Notes: generated by a model not told the origin, from the letters alone. Counted from the first letter of the stretch, positions 29,233 through 39,256 are shown. The stretch is DNA of 64,000 nucleotides from Paenibacillus paridis (GCF_006345825.1 NZ_VCIX01000073.1:7721-71720); one strand, 5' to 3'. Numbers and translations: made by a program.

Positions 29233-30144
29233 ATGGAAACGAAAGGAATCCGTAAACGCCGGTTTTCCACCGGAGCTTATCATATGATGCTTTTGCCAGC
29301 GGTCATCCTTGTGCTTATTTACAGCTATGGACCTATTATGGGCATTGCCATCGCGTTTCAGGATTTTGTTCCTTCCCGCGGCTGGTTTGGATCAGAGTGG
29401 ATCGGGCTAGACAACTTTAAGTATGTGTTCGGGATGCCGGATACGATGAAGGTGATCGGCAATACGTTGTTCATTTCATTTTTGAAAATTATTGTAGGCA
29501 TTATATTCCCGTTAACGCTTGCGATATTGTTAAATGAAGTGAAAAACGTCGTATTCAAAAGATCGGTACAAACGATTGTCTATATGCCTTACTTTTTATC
29601 ATGGATTATTTTATCAGGTATTCTCATCGACATATTGTCGCCATCAGGCGGTATCGTCAACAATTTCCTTCAATTTCTTGGTATGGAGCCTATTTATTTT
29701 CTAGGTGACGGAGGTTGGTTCCGCTTCATTATTGTAGCCTCTCACATTTGGAAAGAGCTAGGATTTGATACGATTGTATATCTTGCTGCTATATTGAGTA
29801 TCGATAAATCGTTATACGAAGCAGCAGCACTTGACGGTGCAGGCCATTTGAAACAAGCCTGGCATATAACACTGCCTGGTATGAGGCCGATTATTGTGCT
29901 GCTAAGTGTACTCAGTCTCGGAAATGTTTTGAATGCCGGTTTCGATCAGGTATTTAATTTATATAGTCCGCAGGTGTACTCCAGTGGGGACATTCTGGAC
30001 ACTTATGTGTTCCGGATTGGAATGGAGCAAATGCAGTATGGCGTAGCGACCGCGGTCGGATTGTTTAAATCGATCGTCTCACTGATCTTTATCTGTGTAT
30101 CGTATTTGCTGGCCTACAGAATTGCCAACTATCGCATCTTTTAA
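29233..30144 (+). CDS. CUT1 sugar ABC transporter permease, LplB-like (module 2)
   Basis: About 303 residues with six predicted membrane segments and the EAA loop EAAALDGAGHLKQ. It is closely similar to the module 1 permease at 13260. Start choice is between ATG 29233 and GTG 29221; both lie near AAGGATGGAG. It forms a pair with the next permease. Confidence 0.9.
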   Translation: METKGIRKRRFSTGAYHMMLLPAVILVLIYSYGPIMGIAIAFQDFVPSRGWFGSEWIGLDNFKYVFGMPDTMKVIGNTLFISFLKIIVGIIFPLTLAILLNEVKNVVFKRSVQTIVYMPYFLSWIILSGILIDILSPSGGIVNNFLQFLGMEPIYFLGDGGWFRFIIVASHIWKELGFDTIVYLAAILSIDKSLYEAAALDGAGHLKQAWHITLPGMRPIIVLLSVLSLGNVLNAGFDQVFNLYSPQVYSSGDILDTYVFRIGMEQMQYGVATAVGLFKSIVSLIFICVSYLLAYRIANYRIF

Positions 30145-30165
30145 CGAAATGGAGGTATATGTATT

Positions 30166-31050
30166 ATGATTGAACGGCGAACGCCTTCCAGAGTTCTATT
30201 TTTATACGCGAATTATATATTCTTGACGCTGTTTTCATTAACCTGCCTCTTTCCAATTATTCATATGGCGGCCATGTCTCTTAGTAGTAATTCAGCTGTC
30301 ACGGCCGGCTGGGTGACGATTTGGCCCGTAGGCTTCAATCTGGATTCGTACAAGTATATATTCGGTAATCATATTTTTCTACAAACGGTGCTTGTGTCCT
30401 TCGAGCGTTTGTTTCTAGGCGTATCGATCAGTCTCATTCTCACGGTGCTAGCTGCTTATCCTTTGTCTAAGTCGAATTTGAAATTTCGTTCAAGAACGAT
30501 TTATTCCTGGTATTTTGTTGTCACGATGATCTTTAACGGAGGATTGATACCGACCTTTATGGTCGTCAAAGAGACAGGACTTATGGATTCCATTTGGGCG
30601 CTCGTTATTCCATCCGCCGTCAATGTATTCAATATCGTGCTCATGCTCAATTTCTTCCGTACACAGCCAATTGAGCTGGAGGAATCGGCTCAAATGGACG
30701 GAGCTGGCGTATGGCGAACGCTATGGAGCATCTATTTGCCGATCTCCAAGCCTTCCTTGGCTACAATCGCATTGTTTACAATTATTTTTCATTGGAATTC
30801 CTGGTTTGATGGCATGATTTATATGAATTCACCTTCCAACTATCCGCTGCAAACGTATTTAAGGACGGTCATCGTCGCTAGAGATTTAACGAATATGAAT
30901 GCGAGCGATCTGTCGTTGATCGCCAATATTTCCAATCGGACGGTGCTCGCGGCACAGCTGTTTGTCTCCATGCTGCCGGTCCTCTGTATTTATCCTTTCC
31001 TGCAAAAATACTTTGTTAAAGGCCTTGTTTTGGGAAGCGTGAAAGGCTAG
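30166..31050 (+). CDS. CUT1 sugar ABC transporter permease, LplC/YtcP-like (module 2)
   Basis: 294 residues, six predicted membrane segments, EAA loop ESAQMDGAGVWRT and the family C-terminus FLQKYFVKGLVLGSVKG. It begins 21 bases after its partner with GGAGG upstream. The two hydrolase genes that follow without a terminator are probably in the same operon, tying import to cytoplasmic hydrolysis. Confidence 0.92.
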   Translation: MIERRTPSRVLFLYANYIFLTLFSLTCLFPIIHMAAMSLSSNSAVTAGWVTIWPVGFNLDSYKYIFGNHIFLQTVLVSFERLFLGVSISLILTVLAAYPLSKSNLKFRSRTIYSWYFVVTMIFNGGLIPTFMVVKETGLMDSIWALVIPSAVNVFNIVLMLNFFRTQPIELEESAQMDGAGVWRTLWSIYLPISKPSLATIALFTIIFHWNSWFDGMIYMNSPSNYPLQTYLRTVIVARDLTNMNASDLSLIANISNRTVLAAQLFVSMLPVLCIYPFLQKYFVKGLVLGSVKG

Positions 31051-31077
31051 CCAATTTTACAACGATAGAGGTGTAAG

Positions 31078-34000
31078 ATGAAACGGAACGAATTGAAGAA
31101 AGCATTTCAGAATCCGGGTATCGACTATCGGGCGGTACCTTTCTGGGCTTGGAACGACGAGCTGAAGCAGGAGGAATTAAACCGTCAGATCGAGGGGTTT
31201 CAAGCGCAGGGGATGGGCGGATTTATGATGCATGTTCGCGAGGGTCTTGAGACGCCTTATCTCAGTGAGACATTTATGGATCGTGTAAAAGGAAGCGTCG
31301 CTAAAGCGAAGGCAACCGGCATTAAGGCATGGTTGTATGATGAGGACCGCTATTCCTCAGGCATGGGAGGAGGTCTGGTTCCGCGGCTTGGCGGCGATGC
31401 TGTGCGAGCTAAGGCGCTTGTGCTGCAAATTTGCCGTGAATATCGTCTAAGCGCTAACCTCCGTTTTGTTTACCGAGCCATTATAAAGGGCAACCATCTT
31501 CACAAGTTGACACAGCTATCCTTAGATGAGCCTAGCGAGCCACTTCATGAAGAGAACGAAATTTATCTTGTGTTCGAGCAGCGGATTGCTGCCAAAAACG
31601 ACTGGTGCCATGGCGATACGTATACTGATTTGATGAATCCCGAAACGACGCGCTTGTTTATTGAAACCAATTACGAGCCCTATCGCCAAGCCGTTGGTGA
31701 AGAGTTCGGTACAACGATTCCTGGCATTTTTACGGATGAACCTACGGTAAAAGGCTTTTCAGAGCGTTTGAATGACCCGGAGCTGACCTGGATGACTTGG
31801 AGTGAAGTGTTGGAGCAATCCTTTGAGCAACGACGGGGATATCCAATCGGCCAGTTGCTGCCGTATCTTTTTTTTCAAGGTGAGAGCTCCGCGCAGATCA
31901 GGCATGATTACTGGCTTACGATAACAGAAACGTTTAGCGAATCGTATACGAAGCAAATTGGCGATTGGTGCACTGAGCAAGGTATCCAGTTCACTGGACA
32001 TTTTCATTCTGAGAGCAGTCTAATCGGCTCTACCTTAAATAGCGGCGCGGTCATGCCGCATTATAGGTATCTGGATATTCCCGGTGTCGATACGTTATGC
32101 GAGCAAACAGATGAGCATCTTACGATGAAGCAGGTATCCAGTGTGGCAAACCAGCTAGGAAAAAAGAGAGTCATAACGGAAACTTATGGAGTGACGGGCT
32201 GGGACCTCACCTTTGAGACCCGCAGATGGATTGGCGATTGGCAATTTGCGCTGGGCGTCAATGTATTGACGCATCATTTATCCTGGTATTCGCTGCGCGG
32301 CTGCCGAAAGCGCGATTATCCGCCATCCTTTAATTATCATACGAATTGGTGGGAGCATAACCGCGGCATGGAGGATTATTATGCCAGATTAAGCGCTGTG
32401 CTGAGTGATGGCAAGCTTACTCGTGATTTATTAGTTATTCATCCTGGCACATCGGTGTGGACGAAGCTGGGGCATGATGTGAAGATAGAAGAATGGAAAA
32501 ATAGTGCAGGCAATGAGCTAGAGCTTCAAAAATATGACCGTGAATTCAATCAATTCGTGAATCGGCTCGTCCAGCTTCACCATGATTATGATCTTGGCGA
32601 TGAGCTAATAATGAAGGAATTCGGCAAGGTGGATGGAGACAGCCTTCATGTAGGCGTGTGCGGGTACAGCTATGTTGTGCTGCCGTCGCTAACGAATTTA
32701 TTATCTTCTACCGTTGAATTGCTGCTTGCGTTTATGGATAATGGAGGAAAAGTAGCTTCCTATGGAGAACAACCTTCGCTAATAGATGGCAAAAAATCAG
32801 GCCAGCTGGCCGCGCTGCTGCGTCACGAGCGATATACTAAGGTAGCAGATTTGAAGGAATTGGAGCGGCTTCTCGGTAATGAATCCAAACGTTCTATTCG
32901 TATTCAGGGCAATCATGGAGCGGAAGCTGATACCTTTATTCATATGCATCGTACTCTTGAGAAGCAAGCGATTGCTTTTATTGTCAATAACGATCGTGAA
33001 AGAGGCTTTGAGGTTCAAATTGAACTAGAAGGCGGCAGCTACTTGCAGGAGTGGGATGCTTGGACGGGCAAGATCAAAACGATAGAAACCGAAGCGACCG
33101 AGCAAGGGGTAAGCTTTCGAGCTTCTTTTGGCCCCGCTGATTCGAAGCTGTATGTTTTATTTACGGAACAGCCAGAGGAGGATGCTGGGCAAATAAAGGC
33201 GCTCCCAGCCGGCAAGTCGGAAATTCATTTGGAGCCAATGGCCTTCGAGCGCACAGCGCCAAATGCGTTGATATTAGATCAATGTCAGTATCGTTTCGGA
33301 GAAGAGCATTGGTCAGAGACAATGGAAGTTTGGAGAGCACAGCGGCAAATTCGGGAACAGCTTGGGATGAGGCAGGTATTTCATTCCGGAAATTTGCAGC
33401 GCTACTTCTGGATTCAGGAGCCGCATTCGGGAAATGGAACGCCAGTCTCGCTTCGCTTTATCTTTGTTGTAGCCGATTTGCCAAGCAGCAATGTGTTTTT
33501 TGTGTTTGAGGATGCGGAACGCTTTCGTTTTATTCTGAACGGCGAGGAAGTGCAGGTAGAAACCGAAGGCTATTATTTGGATATCAGCATGAAGAAGATT
33601 AGGCTGCCCGCGCTTGCACAAGGGGTAAACACAGTAGACGTTCAAATTTCATATCAGAATGATATGGAGCTTGAGAATGGTTATCTTATCGGAGACTTTG
33701 CTGTTAATGAGCATAGTAAGCTAATTAAGGAGCCATTAAAGCTAGCTTATGGAGATTGGCGAAGCCAAGGCTATCCTTATTATTGCGGGAGTATGAAGTA
33801 CCTTTATGAGATAGAATGGCAGCCGGAGCATAGCACAGGATACAGACTGGAGCTTGGTCAATATGAGGCTGTTCTGCTTGATGTGAAGGTGAACGAGGCT
33901 GAAGGAAAAACAATTCCTTGGCGAGGCGAAGCATTTGTCGAGTTGGACAACATGCTGAACCTTGGCTTGAACTCCATAGCCATCGAAGTCGTGGGCAGTC

Positions 34001-34173
34001 CGCGCAATTTGTTTGGCCCACTTCACCAGGCCGATCCTCAGCCAAACTGGATGGATTGGTGGTCATTCCATCCAGAGGAAGGGGATTATACGCCTCGATA
34101 TCAGGGCAAGCCCTATGGACTTATGGAAACGCCAAAGCTAATGTATGATCTAAAGTCATCATCAGGAGAGTGA
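31078..34173 (+). CDS. GH106-like glycoside hydrolase, putative alpha-L-rhamnosidase
   Basis: A 1031-residue cytoplasmic enzyme (no signal peptide) with AGAGGTG before the ATG. The N-terminal block FWAWNDELKQEELNRQI and GMGGFMMHVREG, then WLYDEDRYSSGMGGG, FTDEP (about residue 218) and ITETYGVTGW (about 367), fit the GH106/rhamnosidase-like family, where acidic residues of these blocks lie in a TIM-barrel active site. The C-terminal third is beta-rich and probably holds carbohydrate-binding modules. It likely removes rhamnose from imported oligosaccharides together with the next enzyme, whose start overlaps its stop. Confidence 0.8.
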   Translation: MKRNELKKAFQNPGIDYRAVPFWAWNDELKQEELNRQIEGFQAQGMGGFMMHVREGLETPYLSETFMDRVKGSVAKAKATGIKAWLYDEDRYSSGMGGGLVPRLGGDAVRAKALVLQICREYRLSANLRFVYRAIIKGNHLHKLTQLSLDEPSEPLHEENEIYLVFEQRIAAKNDWCHGDTYTDLMNPETTRLFIETNYEPYRQAVGEEFGTTIPGIFTDEPTVKGFSERLNDPELTWMTWSEVLEQSFEQRRGYPIGQLLPYLFFQGESSAQIRHDYWLTITETFSESYTKQIGDWCTEQGIQFTGHFHSESSLIGSTLNSGAVMPHYRYLDIPGVDTLCEQTDEHLTMKQVSSVANQLGKKRVITETYGVTGWDLTFETRRWIGDWQFALGVNVLTHHLSWYSLRGCRKRDYPPSFNYHTNWWEHNRGMEDYYARLSAVLSDGKLTRDLLVIHPGTSVWTKLGHDVKIEEWKNSAGNELELQKYDREFNQFVNRLVQLHHDYDLGDELIMKEFGKVDGDSLHVGVCGYSYVVLPSLTNLLSSTVELLLAFMDNGGKVASYGEQPSLIDGKKSGQLAALLRHERYTKVADLKELERLLGNESKRSIRIQGNHGAEADTFIHMHRTLEKQAIAFIVNNDRERGFEVQIELEGGSYLQEWDAWTGKIKTIETEATEQGVSFRASFGPADSKLYVLFTEQPEEDAGQIKALPAGKSEIHLEPMAFERTAPNALILDQCQYRFGEEHWSETMEVWRAQRQIREQLGMRQVFHSGNLQRYFWIQEPHSGNGTPVSLRFIFVVADLPSSNVFFVFEDAERFRFILNGEEVQVETEGYYLDISMKKIRLPALAQGVNTVDVQISYQNDMELENGYLIGDFAVNEHSKLIKEPLKLAYGDWRSQGYPYYCGSMKYLYEIEWQPEHSTGYRLELGQYEAVLLDVKVNEAEGKTIPWRGEAFVELDNMLNLGLNSIAIEVVGSPRNLFGPLHQADPQPNWMDWWSFHPEEGDYTPRYQGKPYGLMETPKLMYDLKSSSGE

Positions 34174-36836
34174 GCATCATTCGGCCTATTCACTTGCAAA
34201 TTAAAAACTATGACTCCCCTCTGGCAATTGATACGGATTGTCCAATCTTTGCTTGGCAGTTGGAGAGCGAAAATCGCGGAGTGCGGCAAACAAGCTACCG
34301 AATTGTGGTTACTGAAACGGAAGAGAACTTATCAAATGAAGCGGAATTATGCTGGGACAGCGGAAAAGTGGGTTCCTCCGAGCAGTTAAATATACGCTAC
34401 TCGGGGCAGCAGCTCCAAAGTCTTTCCGTTTATTACTGGAAAGTAGCGGTTTGGGATCAAGCGGACAAGCAGGTATGGAGCGAACAGCAAATACTGTTGA
34501 CAGGGTACCTGCATGAAACGGATTGGAAAGCAAAGTGGATCGGCAGCGGAAGAAAGCAGCCCTTTTATGCCCGTCATGAATTTCAAGTAGTAAAGCCGGT
34601 CAAACGGGCTTTTGCTGTCGTATCCGGGTTGGGCCATTTTAAGTTGTTTATGAACGGGAGCAAAGTAGGCAATCATGAAATGGACCCCGGTTGGACGAAT
34701 TATCACAAGTCCGTGCAATATGTGTGCTTTGATGTAACAGATCACATCTGCACGGGAACCAATGTCATTGGATTGTCAGTAGGCAATGGCTTCTATGCGG
34801 GAGATGCGGGTGGAAGGCATTTCTATACGATAGGGAAAGGTTACGAAGCATTTGGAGAGAACCTGCTCGCCATTGGCGAATGGCATATCGAATATGTGGA
34901 CGGCTCCAAAGCACTCATCCTTACGGATACCGACTACTGGAGTGTAAGAGATAGCGCAACGACGCTTGCGAATGTGTATGGTTCTGAAAATTTTGATGCA
35001 AGACGTTACCCAATAGGCTGGGATAATGCTCCGTTTGATGCTGCAAAATGGGAACAGGCAGTGGTGCTGACTGCTCCTTCAGGCAGACTGGTCCGCCAAA
35101 ATCAACCTCCGATAACCGTCCAAAAAATATATGACACCAACGGTGTTGAGGAGCCGCTTGAACAGGTTTATGTCTATGATCTTGGTCAGAACATGTCTGG
35201 TATGTTTGAGATCCATGTGAGCGGGCTGACAGGCAGCAAAGTGACAATCAAGCCAGGCGAGCTGCGGAATAAGGATAATACAGTTGCGACCCCATGGGAT
35301 ATTGTTACTTTTTCCGAATATACCCTTGCTGGTACAGGTGATATCGAGATATGGAAGCCTGATTTTTCCTGCTACGGAGCCAGATGGGTGCAAATCGAAG
35401 GCTGCACGCGTGATGGCGCAGATTCTGCTAAGCCAGTCATTCACGATGTTAAAGGTTACTTTGTCACATCTGCCGCAAAAAAGGTTGGCGAACTGGAGGC
35501 AGATGATCCGCGGATCACACAGCTTGCTCAGATTATACTGAAAGCGATTGAGAGTAATTTGCAGAGCGTGCATTCGGATTGTCCGACGATTGAGAAGCTG
35601 GGCTGGGTAGAGACGGCTAGTCTGATGGGACCCTCCATTATGTACGTTAAGCAGGTAGAAGAGCTCTGGTTGAAAATTACACGCGATATGACGGAGGCTC
35701 AGACAGATAAGGGGCTCATCCCAGATATTGCGCCTGAGTATTCAAGGTTTGAGGATGGGTTCCGTGATTCCATCGCATGGGGAAGCGCGGTCATCTTCGT
35801 ACCGGAGCTGCTATTGCAGACGTATGGAAACAGGACCGCTATAGTTGAGGCATATCCGGCTATGAAGGCTTATATGGCTTACTTGCATACCAAAGAAATT
35901 CATGGCGGATTCATTGGACATGGCTTAGGCGATTGGGGAATTTCGCCGCAGACAGGCGGAGATTATGTTGAGAATGTAGAAACCGCCTTCTATTACGAAG
36001 CCTTCCGTTTGATGGCAAAGTATGCTCTAATGCTGGGATATAGTGAGGACCATGCGCATTACGAGGAAAAAGCGAAGCGAATTAAACAGCTTTATAATGA
36101 ACGGCTGCTTAGGCAAGTGCCTGGAGAGACCCGGTACGCCTATTGCAAGTTGAATGGTGAATATGACCCTGAGAATCAAGTCATGCAAGCGATGCCGCTT
36201 TATTTTGGCATGGTGCCGGAGGAGCAGCTCCCAGATATAGAGAATGCATTGCTTCAGGCGGCAGCCAGCCATCAATTGCGTTCGGGAGAGATTGGACTTC
36301 GTTATTTGTTTGGCGCATTAGCCAAAATAAATCGCAACGATATCGTTTTCGATATGATGATGCAGCCGGAGCATCCGAGCTATATCCGATTTGTAGAGCA
36401 AGGCGAAACGGCGTTGCCGGAATTTTGGACAGACGAATCCAGATCTCGTAATCATGACATGATGGGACATATCTTAGAGTGGCTATATAAGCATATGCTC
36501 GGTATTTCATCGATAAAGGATGCCTATCAAGAAATTGGGATTGCTCCAATTTGTATAGACAAGGTGCGCTCTGTGCGAGGAAGCTATCATTCGGTAAGAG
36601 GCATAATTCAAGTTGATTTCTCACATGGGCAAGATGGCGTAAGATTGCAGGTAAGCTTGCCACCGAATACTTCAGGAGAGGTTAAGATTCCGCTTGCTGT
36701 TGCTAATGGCAAGGTATTCGAGGCGGGGCAGGAAACGGAGTTCGAGCCTATATGGGAGAATGGCCAGCCTTTTGGGCTCATTAAAATCAGCTCTGGCAAC
36801 TATACTTTCTATACCGCAGAAGAGTATGAAAAATGA
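34170..36836 (+). CDS. GH78-like alpha-L-rhamnosidase with divergent catalytic block (module 2)
   Basis: 888 residues. N-terminal beta domains of the rhamnosidase type (VYYWKVAVWD-like and AFAVVSGLGHFKLFMNGSK) precede an (alpha/alpha)6 barrel. The general-acid region reads DCPTIEKLGWVE (Asp470, Glu475), whereas canonical GH78 enzymes have DCPxRERxGWTGD; the third acidic residue is replaced. The candidate base region is EFWTDESRSRNHDMMG. The gene starts at GTG 34170, overlapping the previous stop by four bases. AGGAG is almost touching it, so ATT 34179 is a possible alternative. It is probably cytoplasmic and acts with the GH106-like enzyme. The specificity may differ from plain rhamnosides. 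Confidence 0.82.
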   Translation: MSIIRPIHLQIKNYDSPLAIDTDCPIFAWQLESENRGVRQTSYRIVVTETEENLSNEAELCWDSGKVGSSEQLNIRYSGQQLQSLSVYYWKVAVWDQADKQVWSEQQILLTGYLHETDWKAKWIGSGRKQPFYARHEFQVVKPVKRAFAVVSGLGHFKLFMNGSKVGNHEMDPGWTNYHKSVQYVCFDVTDHICTGTNVIGLSVGNGFYAGDAGGRHFYTIGKGYEAFGENLLAIGEWHIEYVDGSKALILTDTDYWSVRDSATTLANVYGSENFDARRYPIGWDNAPFDAAKWEQAVVLTAPSGRLVRQNQPPITVQKIYDTNGVEEPLEQVYVYDLGQNMSGMFEIHVSGLTGSKVTIKPGELRNKDNTVATPWDIVTFSEYTLAGTGDIEIWKPDFSCYGARWVQIEGCTRDGADSAKPVIHDVKGYFVTSAAKKVGELEADDPRITQLAQIILKAIESNLQSVHSDCPTIEKLGWVETASLMGPSIMYVKQVEELWLKITRDMTEAQTDKGLIPDIAPEYSRFEDGFRDSIAWGSAVIFVPELLLQTYGNRTAIVEAYPAMKAYMAYLHTKEIHGGFIGHGLGDWGISPQTGGDYVENVETAFYYEAFRLMAKYALMLGYSEDHAHYEEKAKRIKQLYNERLLRQVPGETRYAYCKLNGEYDPENQVMQAMPLYFGMVPEEQLPDIENALLQAAASHQLRSGEIGLRYLFGALAKINRNDIVFDMMMQPEHPSYIRFVEQGETALPEFWTDESRSRNHDMMGHILEWLYKHMLGISSIKDAYQEIGIAPICIDKVRSVRGSYHSVRGIIQVDFSHGQDGVRLQVSLPPNTSGEVKIPLAVANGKVFEAGQETEFEPIWENGQPFGLIKISSGNYTFYTAEEYEK

Positions 36837-36871
36837 TTCCATGATAATGTTTTTCCTTTATAGTCAAAAAG

Positions 36872-36990
36872 CTACACATTCAGGACAGGACTCTCCACTC
36901 CTATCCAAATCCTATAGTGCTCATCATGAGTACGGGCCACCCTTTTGGGTGGTTTTTTTTATTAATCGAGAATTTTCTTATCTGCTAAAG
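36872..36990 (+). ncRNA. Repeated RNA-like element with terminator, copy 3 of 3
   Basis: It begins 35 bases after the GH78 stop. It matches copy 2 almost exactly over the GGACAGGACTCTCC core, CCTATAGTGCTCATCATGAG and the CCACCC/GGGTGG terminator stem with eight T, and shares the sequence after the T run with copy 1. Here it probably also ends the transport and hydrolase operon. Confidence 0.6.
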
Positions 36991-37125
36991 GAATTGGTAC
37001 CAATTGAACTAAAATACAATGCTAAGTCGATCGCCGGCTGGCCAACAATATTATTTTGATCCCACAACTCGAGGTAATTCCGGGTAATCGAATCCAGGGA
37101 TTAATACTGAACATGGAAGACCCGA

Positions 37126-37390
37126 TCAAACTTCAGTACGAAGAAGTCGCTTTATACCTTTTCCTGCTCTTATAAAATAATCCTGTTTTATCATATGCGC
37201 TTCCCCAACACACGCGGTTACAACAAGATCAATTACAAACGCTGCATCTGATTTAAGGGAACCGGTTTGTCCAAGTGCTGTATAAAAGGTAGCTGTAGGA
37301 TAAGCTACACGAGCAGGGCATCAAGCATTGAGAACCACACAGTCGTGCCATATTCACCATCATTGTCTACTCCGGTAATCACAAATCCTT
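37126..37390 (-). pseudogene. Unidentified gene remnant with a frameshift
   Basis: On the minus strand one frame reads GFVITGVDNDGEYGTTVWF and SMLDALLV before a stop. Directly after it, another frame gives ARVAYPTATFYTALGQTG, SLKSDAAFVIDLVVTACVG and IRAGKGIKRLLRTEV ending at TGA. The two pieces join into one protein-like C-terminus of about 90 residues. I do not recognise the family. It may have belonged with the neighbouring minus-strand esterase. Confidence 0.45.
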
Positions 37391-37410
37391 AAGCTTATTT
37401 AATTCAGCGC

Positions 37411-39015
37411 TCATTCATTTTTCCAGAAAAAGCGTCCTGCGAATAGATGAGTTTTTAGCCAAGTTCGCTGCTCCTCCGACAAACGTTCGTCTTCGTCCAG
37501 TCTAGATATGGTTTCTTTGGCTGAAAGCTTCTGGACCGGTTGTACGATAACGTTGCTTACGGTCGCATCCAACGAGAGAATTTCGTTAGACCCTGAATCA
37601 TTAGTCCAGCATTTCCAACCGGGGAGACCCTCACCATTCGGATTACCAGTCTTCAAGAAGCGACTTAAATAGCTTTGTATAAGTGCAGTGAGCGCCTTGC
37701 GTCCGGATTCGTTATGCTCAGTGTACATACCTGAAAAAAAACTTTGTATCGAAAAATCGTCTGTATAGAAGGGGACATCTGCACCATGAGAAGCACCCAA
37801 AAGAAAACGGAAGGAAGGTTCGATAACGCCTTCCTGCAATCCCCAGCCAAATCGGTATGTGAATATCGGCATCTTCGGGAATAAGGTCGACAATTTCTCC
37901 GCGACGTCCTCTACATTGAAGGCCCCATATATCTCGCTTCCATATTGTACGGCTGCCTCATAGAGCATCCTTTGCTCCGAATTGCCTATTAATTGACCCT
38001 GCATGACTTGTGGCATGAAATGAGCGTCTGATAAGGCAAATGTGGAAAATTCACTGACTGTGCTCCCAAGGACGATCGGTATCGAAAGCTGCGTTCGGTA
38101 TTTAAGATTGTCAAACCCTCCTTTCGGTATGACAAAACCATCTTCGAACAAGTGTGGAAATGCCGTCATTCGAAGTCCGGTATCACCAATCAATTCGGCA
38201 AAGTGAATGGCTTGCTGACGATGCAGGTAATTGGAAATCGTATCGGAAGACTGCGTCGAAATCCAATTGAGCGCCTCATCGCGATTCGTGGCTTCACCCG
38301 ACTTGATGAGCAAAGCCGTTAAAATATCATTTGCTTTGGCTTCGCCTTGGCCTACTGTAGCAGTCGTGCAGCCTCCACTCAATATATACAGCTTATGAAA
38401 TAGTCCTTCACCTAGCGGAGAGAGATAAGCTGCCAATGCATTCCGCGCACCGGCGGACTGGCCTGCCAATGTTACATTACCGGAATTACCGCCAAAGGAA
38501 GTGATATTTTTTTGTATCCATTTCAATGCATGCAAAATATCAAGGAGACCATAATTGCCCGAGTCATCTAAGCGATCTCCAGTCAGAATTGCTTGATGCC
38601 TAAAAAAACCCATCGCACCAAGACGGTAATTCATCGTGACTACGATACTGTTGGTCTCACGCGCCAATATACTGCCCTGAAAATCCTTGCCAGAGCCACT
38701 TATATTGCCACCACCATGCAGAAATATGAAAACGGGCAAATTTTCTTCTACATGATCTGGGCGCCAAATGTTTAAATACAAGCAGTCTTCGCTTCCGTTA
38801 GGAACACCAAGAGCTAGTTGAATGCTGCTATGTCTAAAATCTTGCACAGACAATACGCCCGGCCATGACTCAACCTCACGCGGTGCTTTCCACCTGAGCT
38901 CCTTCACTGGAGGCTTCGCATAAGGAATTCCCAGCCATGCAATCGCCCCAGTTTCCTTCAGACGTAAGCCTTTAAGGCTACCGTTAGAAATCGTAATCGT
39001 TTCGTTTGCACGCAA
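37411..39015 (-). CDS. Type B carboxylesterase
   Basis: About 534 residues. The carboxylesterase family signature SEDCLYLNIW and the oxyanion block FLHGGGN are followed by the nucleophile elbow AGQSAGARN (Ser near residue 190), VSEFSTF for the acid and GASHGADVPFY for the His, a complete triad. TTG 39015 has AGGTGAT five bases upstream and is preferred over GTG 39024. No signal peptide is seen, so it is cytoplasmic. In this setting it may remove acyl groups such as acetyl or feruloyl esters from imported plant oligosaccharides; the substrate is not shown by sequence. A possible -10 TATACT lies about 20 bases before the start. Confidence 0.88.
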   Translation of the reverse strand: MRANETITISNGSLKGLRLKETGAIAWLGIPYAKPPVKELRWKAPREVESWPGVLSVQDFRHSSIQLALGVPNGSEDCLYLNIWRPDHVEENLPVFIFLHGGGNISGSGKDFQGSILARETNSIVVTMNYRLGAMGFFRHQAILTGDRLDDSGNYGLLDILHALKWIQKNITSFGGNSGNVTLAGQSAGARNALAAYLSPLGEGLFHKLYILSGGCTTATVGQGEAKANDILTALLIKSGEATNRDEALNWISTQSSDTISNYLHRQQAIHFAELIGDTGLRMTAFPHLFEDGFVIPKGGFDNLKYRTQLSIPIVLGSTVSEFSTFALSDAHFMPQVMQGQLIGNSEQRMLYEAAVQYGSEIYGAFNVEDVAEKLSTLFPKMPIFTYRFGWGLQEGVIEPSFRFLLGASHGADVPFYTDDFSIQSFFSGMYTEHNESGRKALTALIQSYLSRFLKTGNPNGEGLPGWKCWTNDSGSNEILSLDATVSNVIVQPVQKLSAKETISRLDEDERLSEEQRTWLKTHLFAGRFFWKNE

Positions 39016-39097
39016 ATAAATCACCTCGTTTCTACTTAGTATAATCTCATAAAAAACAAGTCCTTGTGAAGGAAGTTATTTTCTGAAACCATCCGTT

Positions 39098-39241
39098 TCA
39101 CTTTAAAATTTCCGAATGGGTCCATTGGACGGAAGTTGCTTTGCCCGCATGCGAGCCGTCGTCGATTACTACAGCTGAACCTATGATGTAACACGCCAAA
39201 TCAGAATCAACTTTACGTTTCAACTAGAAAAATCGGTCATC
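39098..39241 (-). pseudogene. SDR oxidoreductase with a large internal deletion
   Basis: An AGGAGGG ribosome site precedes ATG 39241 and the codons MTDFSS, identical to the start of the intact SDR at 61916-62725. The sequence then jumps to SDLACYIIGSAVVIDDGSHAG and VQWTHSEILK with TGA at 39098, matching that protein's C-terminus. Some 220 codons are missing between. Sequence beyond the stop (GGAAGTTATT) also resembles the terminator of the intact copy. This is a degraded duplicate of the 62 kb SDR gene. Confidence 0.85.
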
Positions 39242-39256
39242 TATTTCCCTCCTATG

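Noticed and set aside
37142..37160. AAGAAGTCGC resembling a regulon box
   Set aside because: No partner box 23 bp away and no -10 at the fixed distance; it lies inside a gene remnant.
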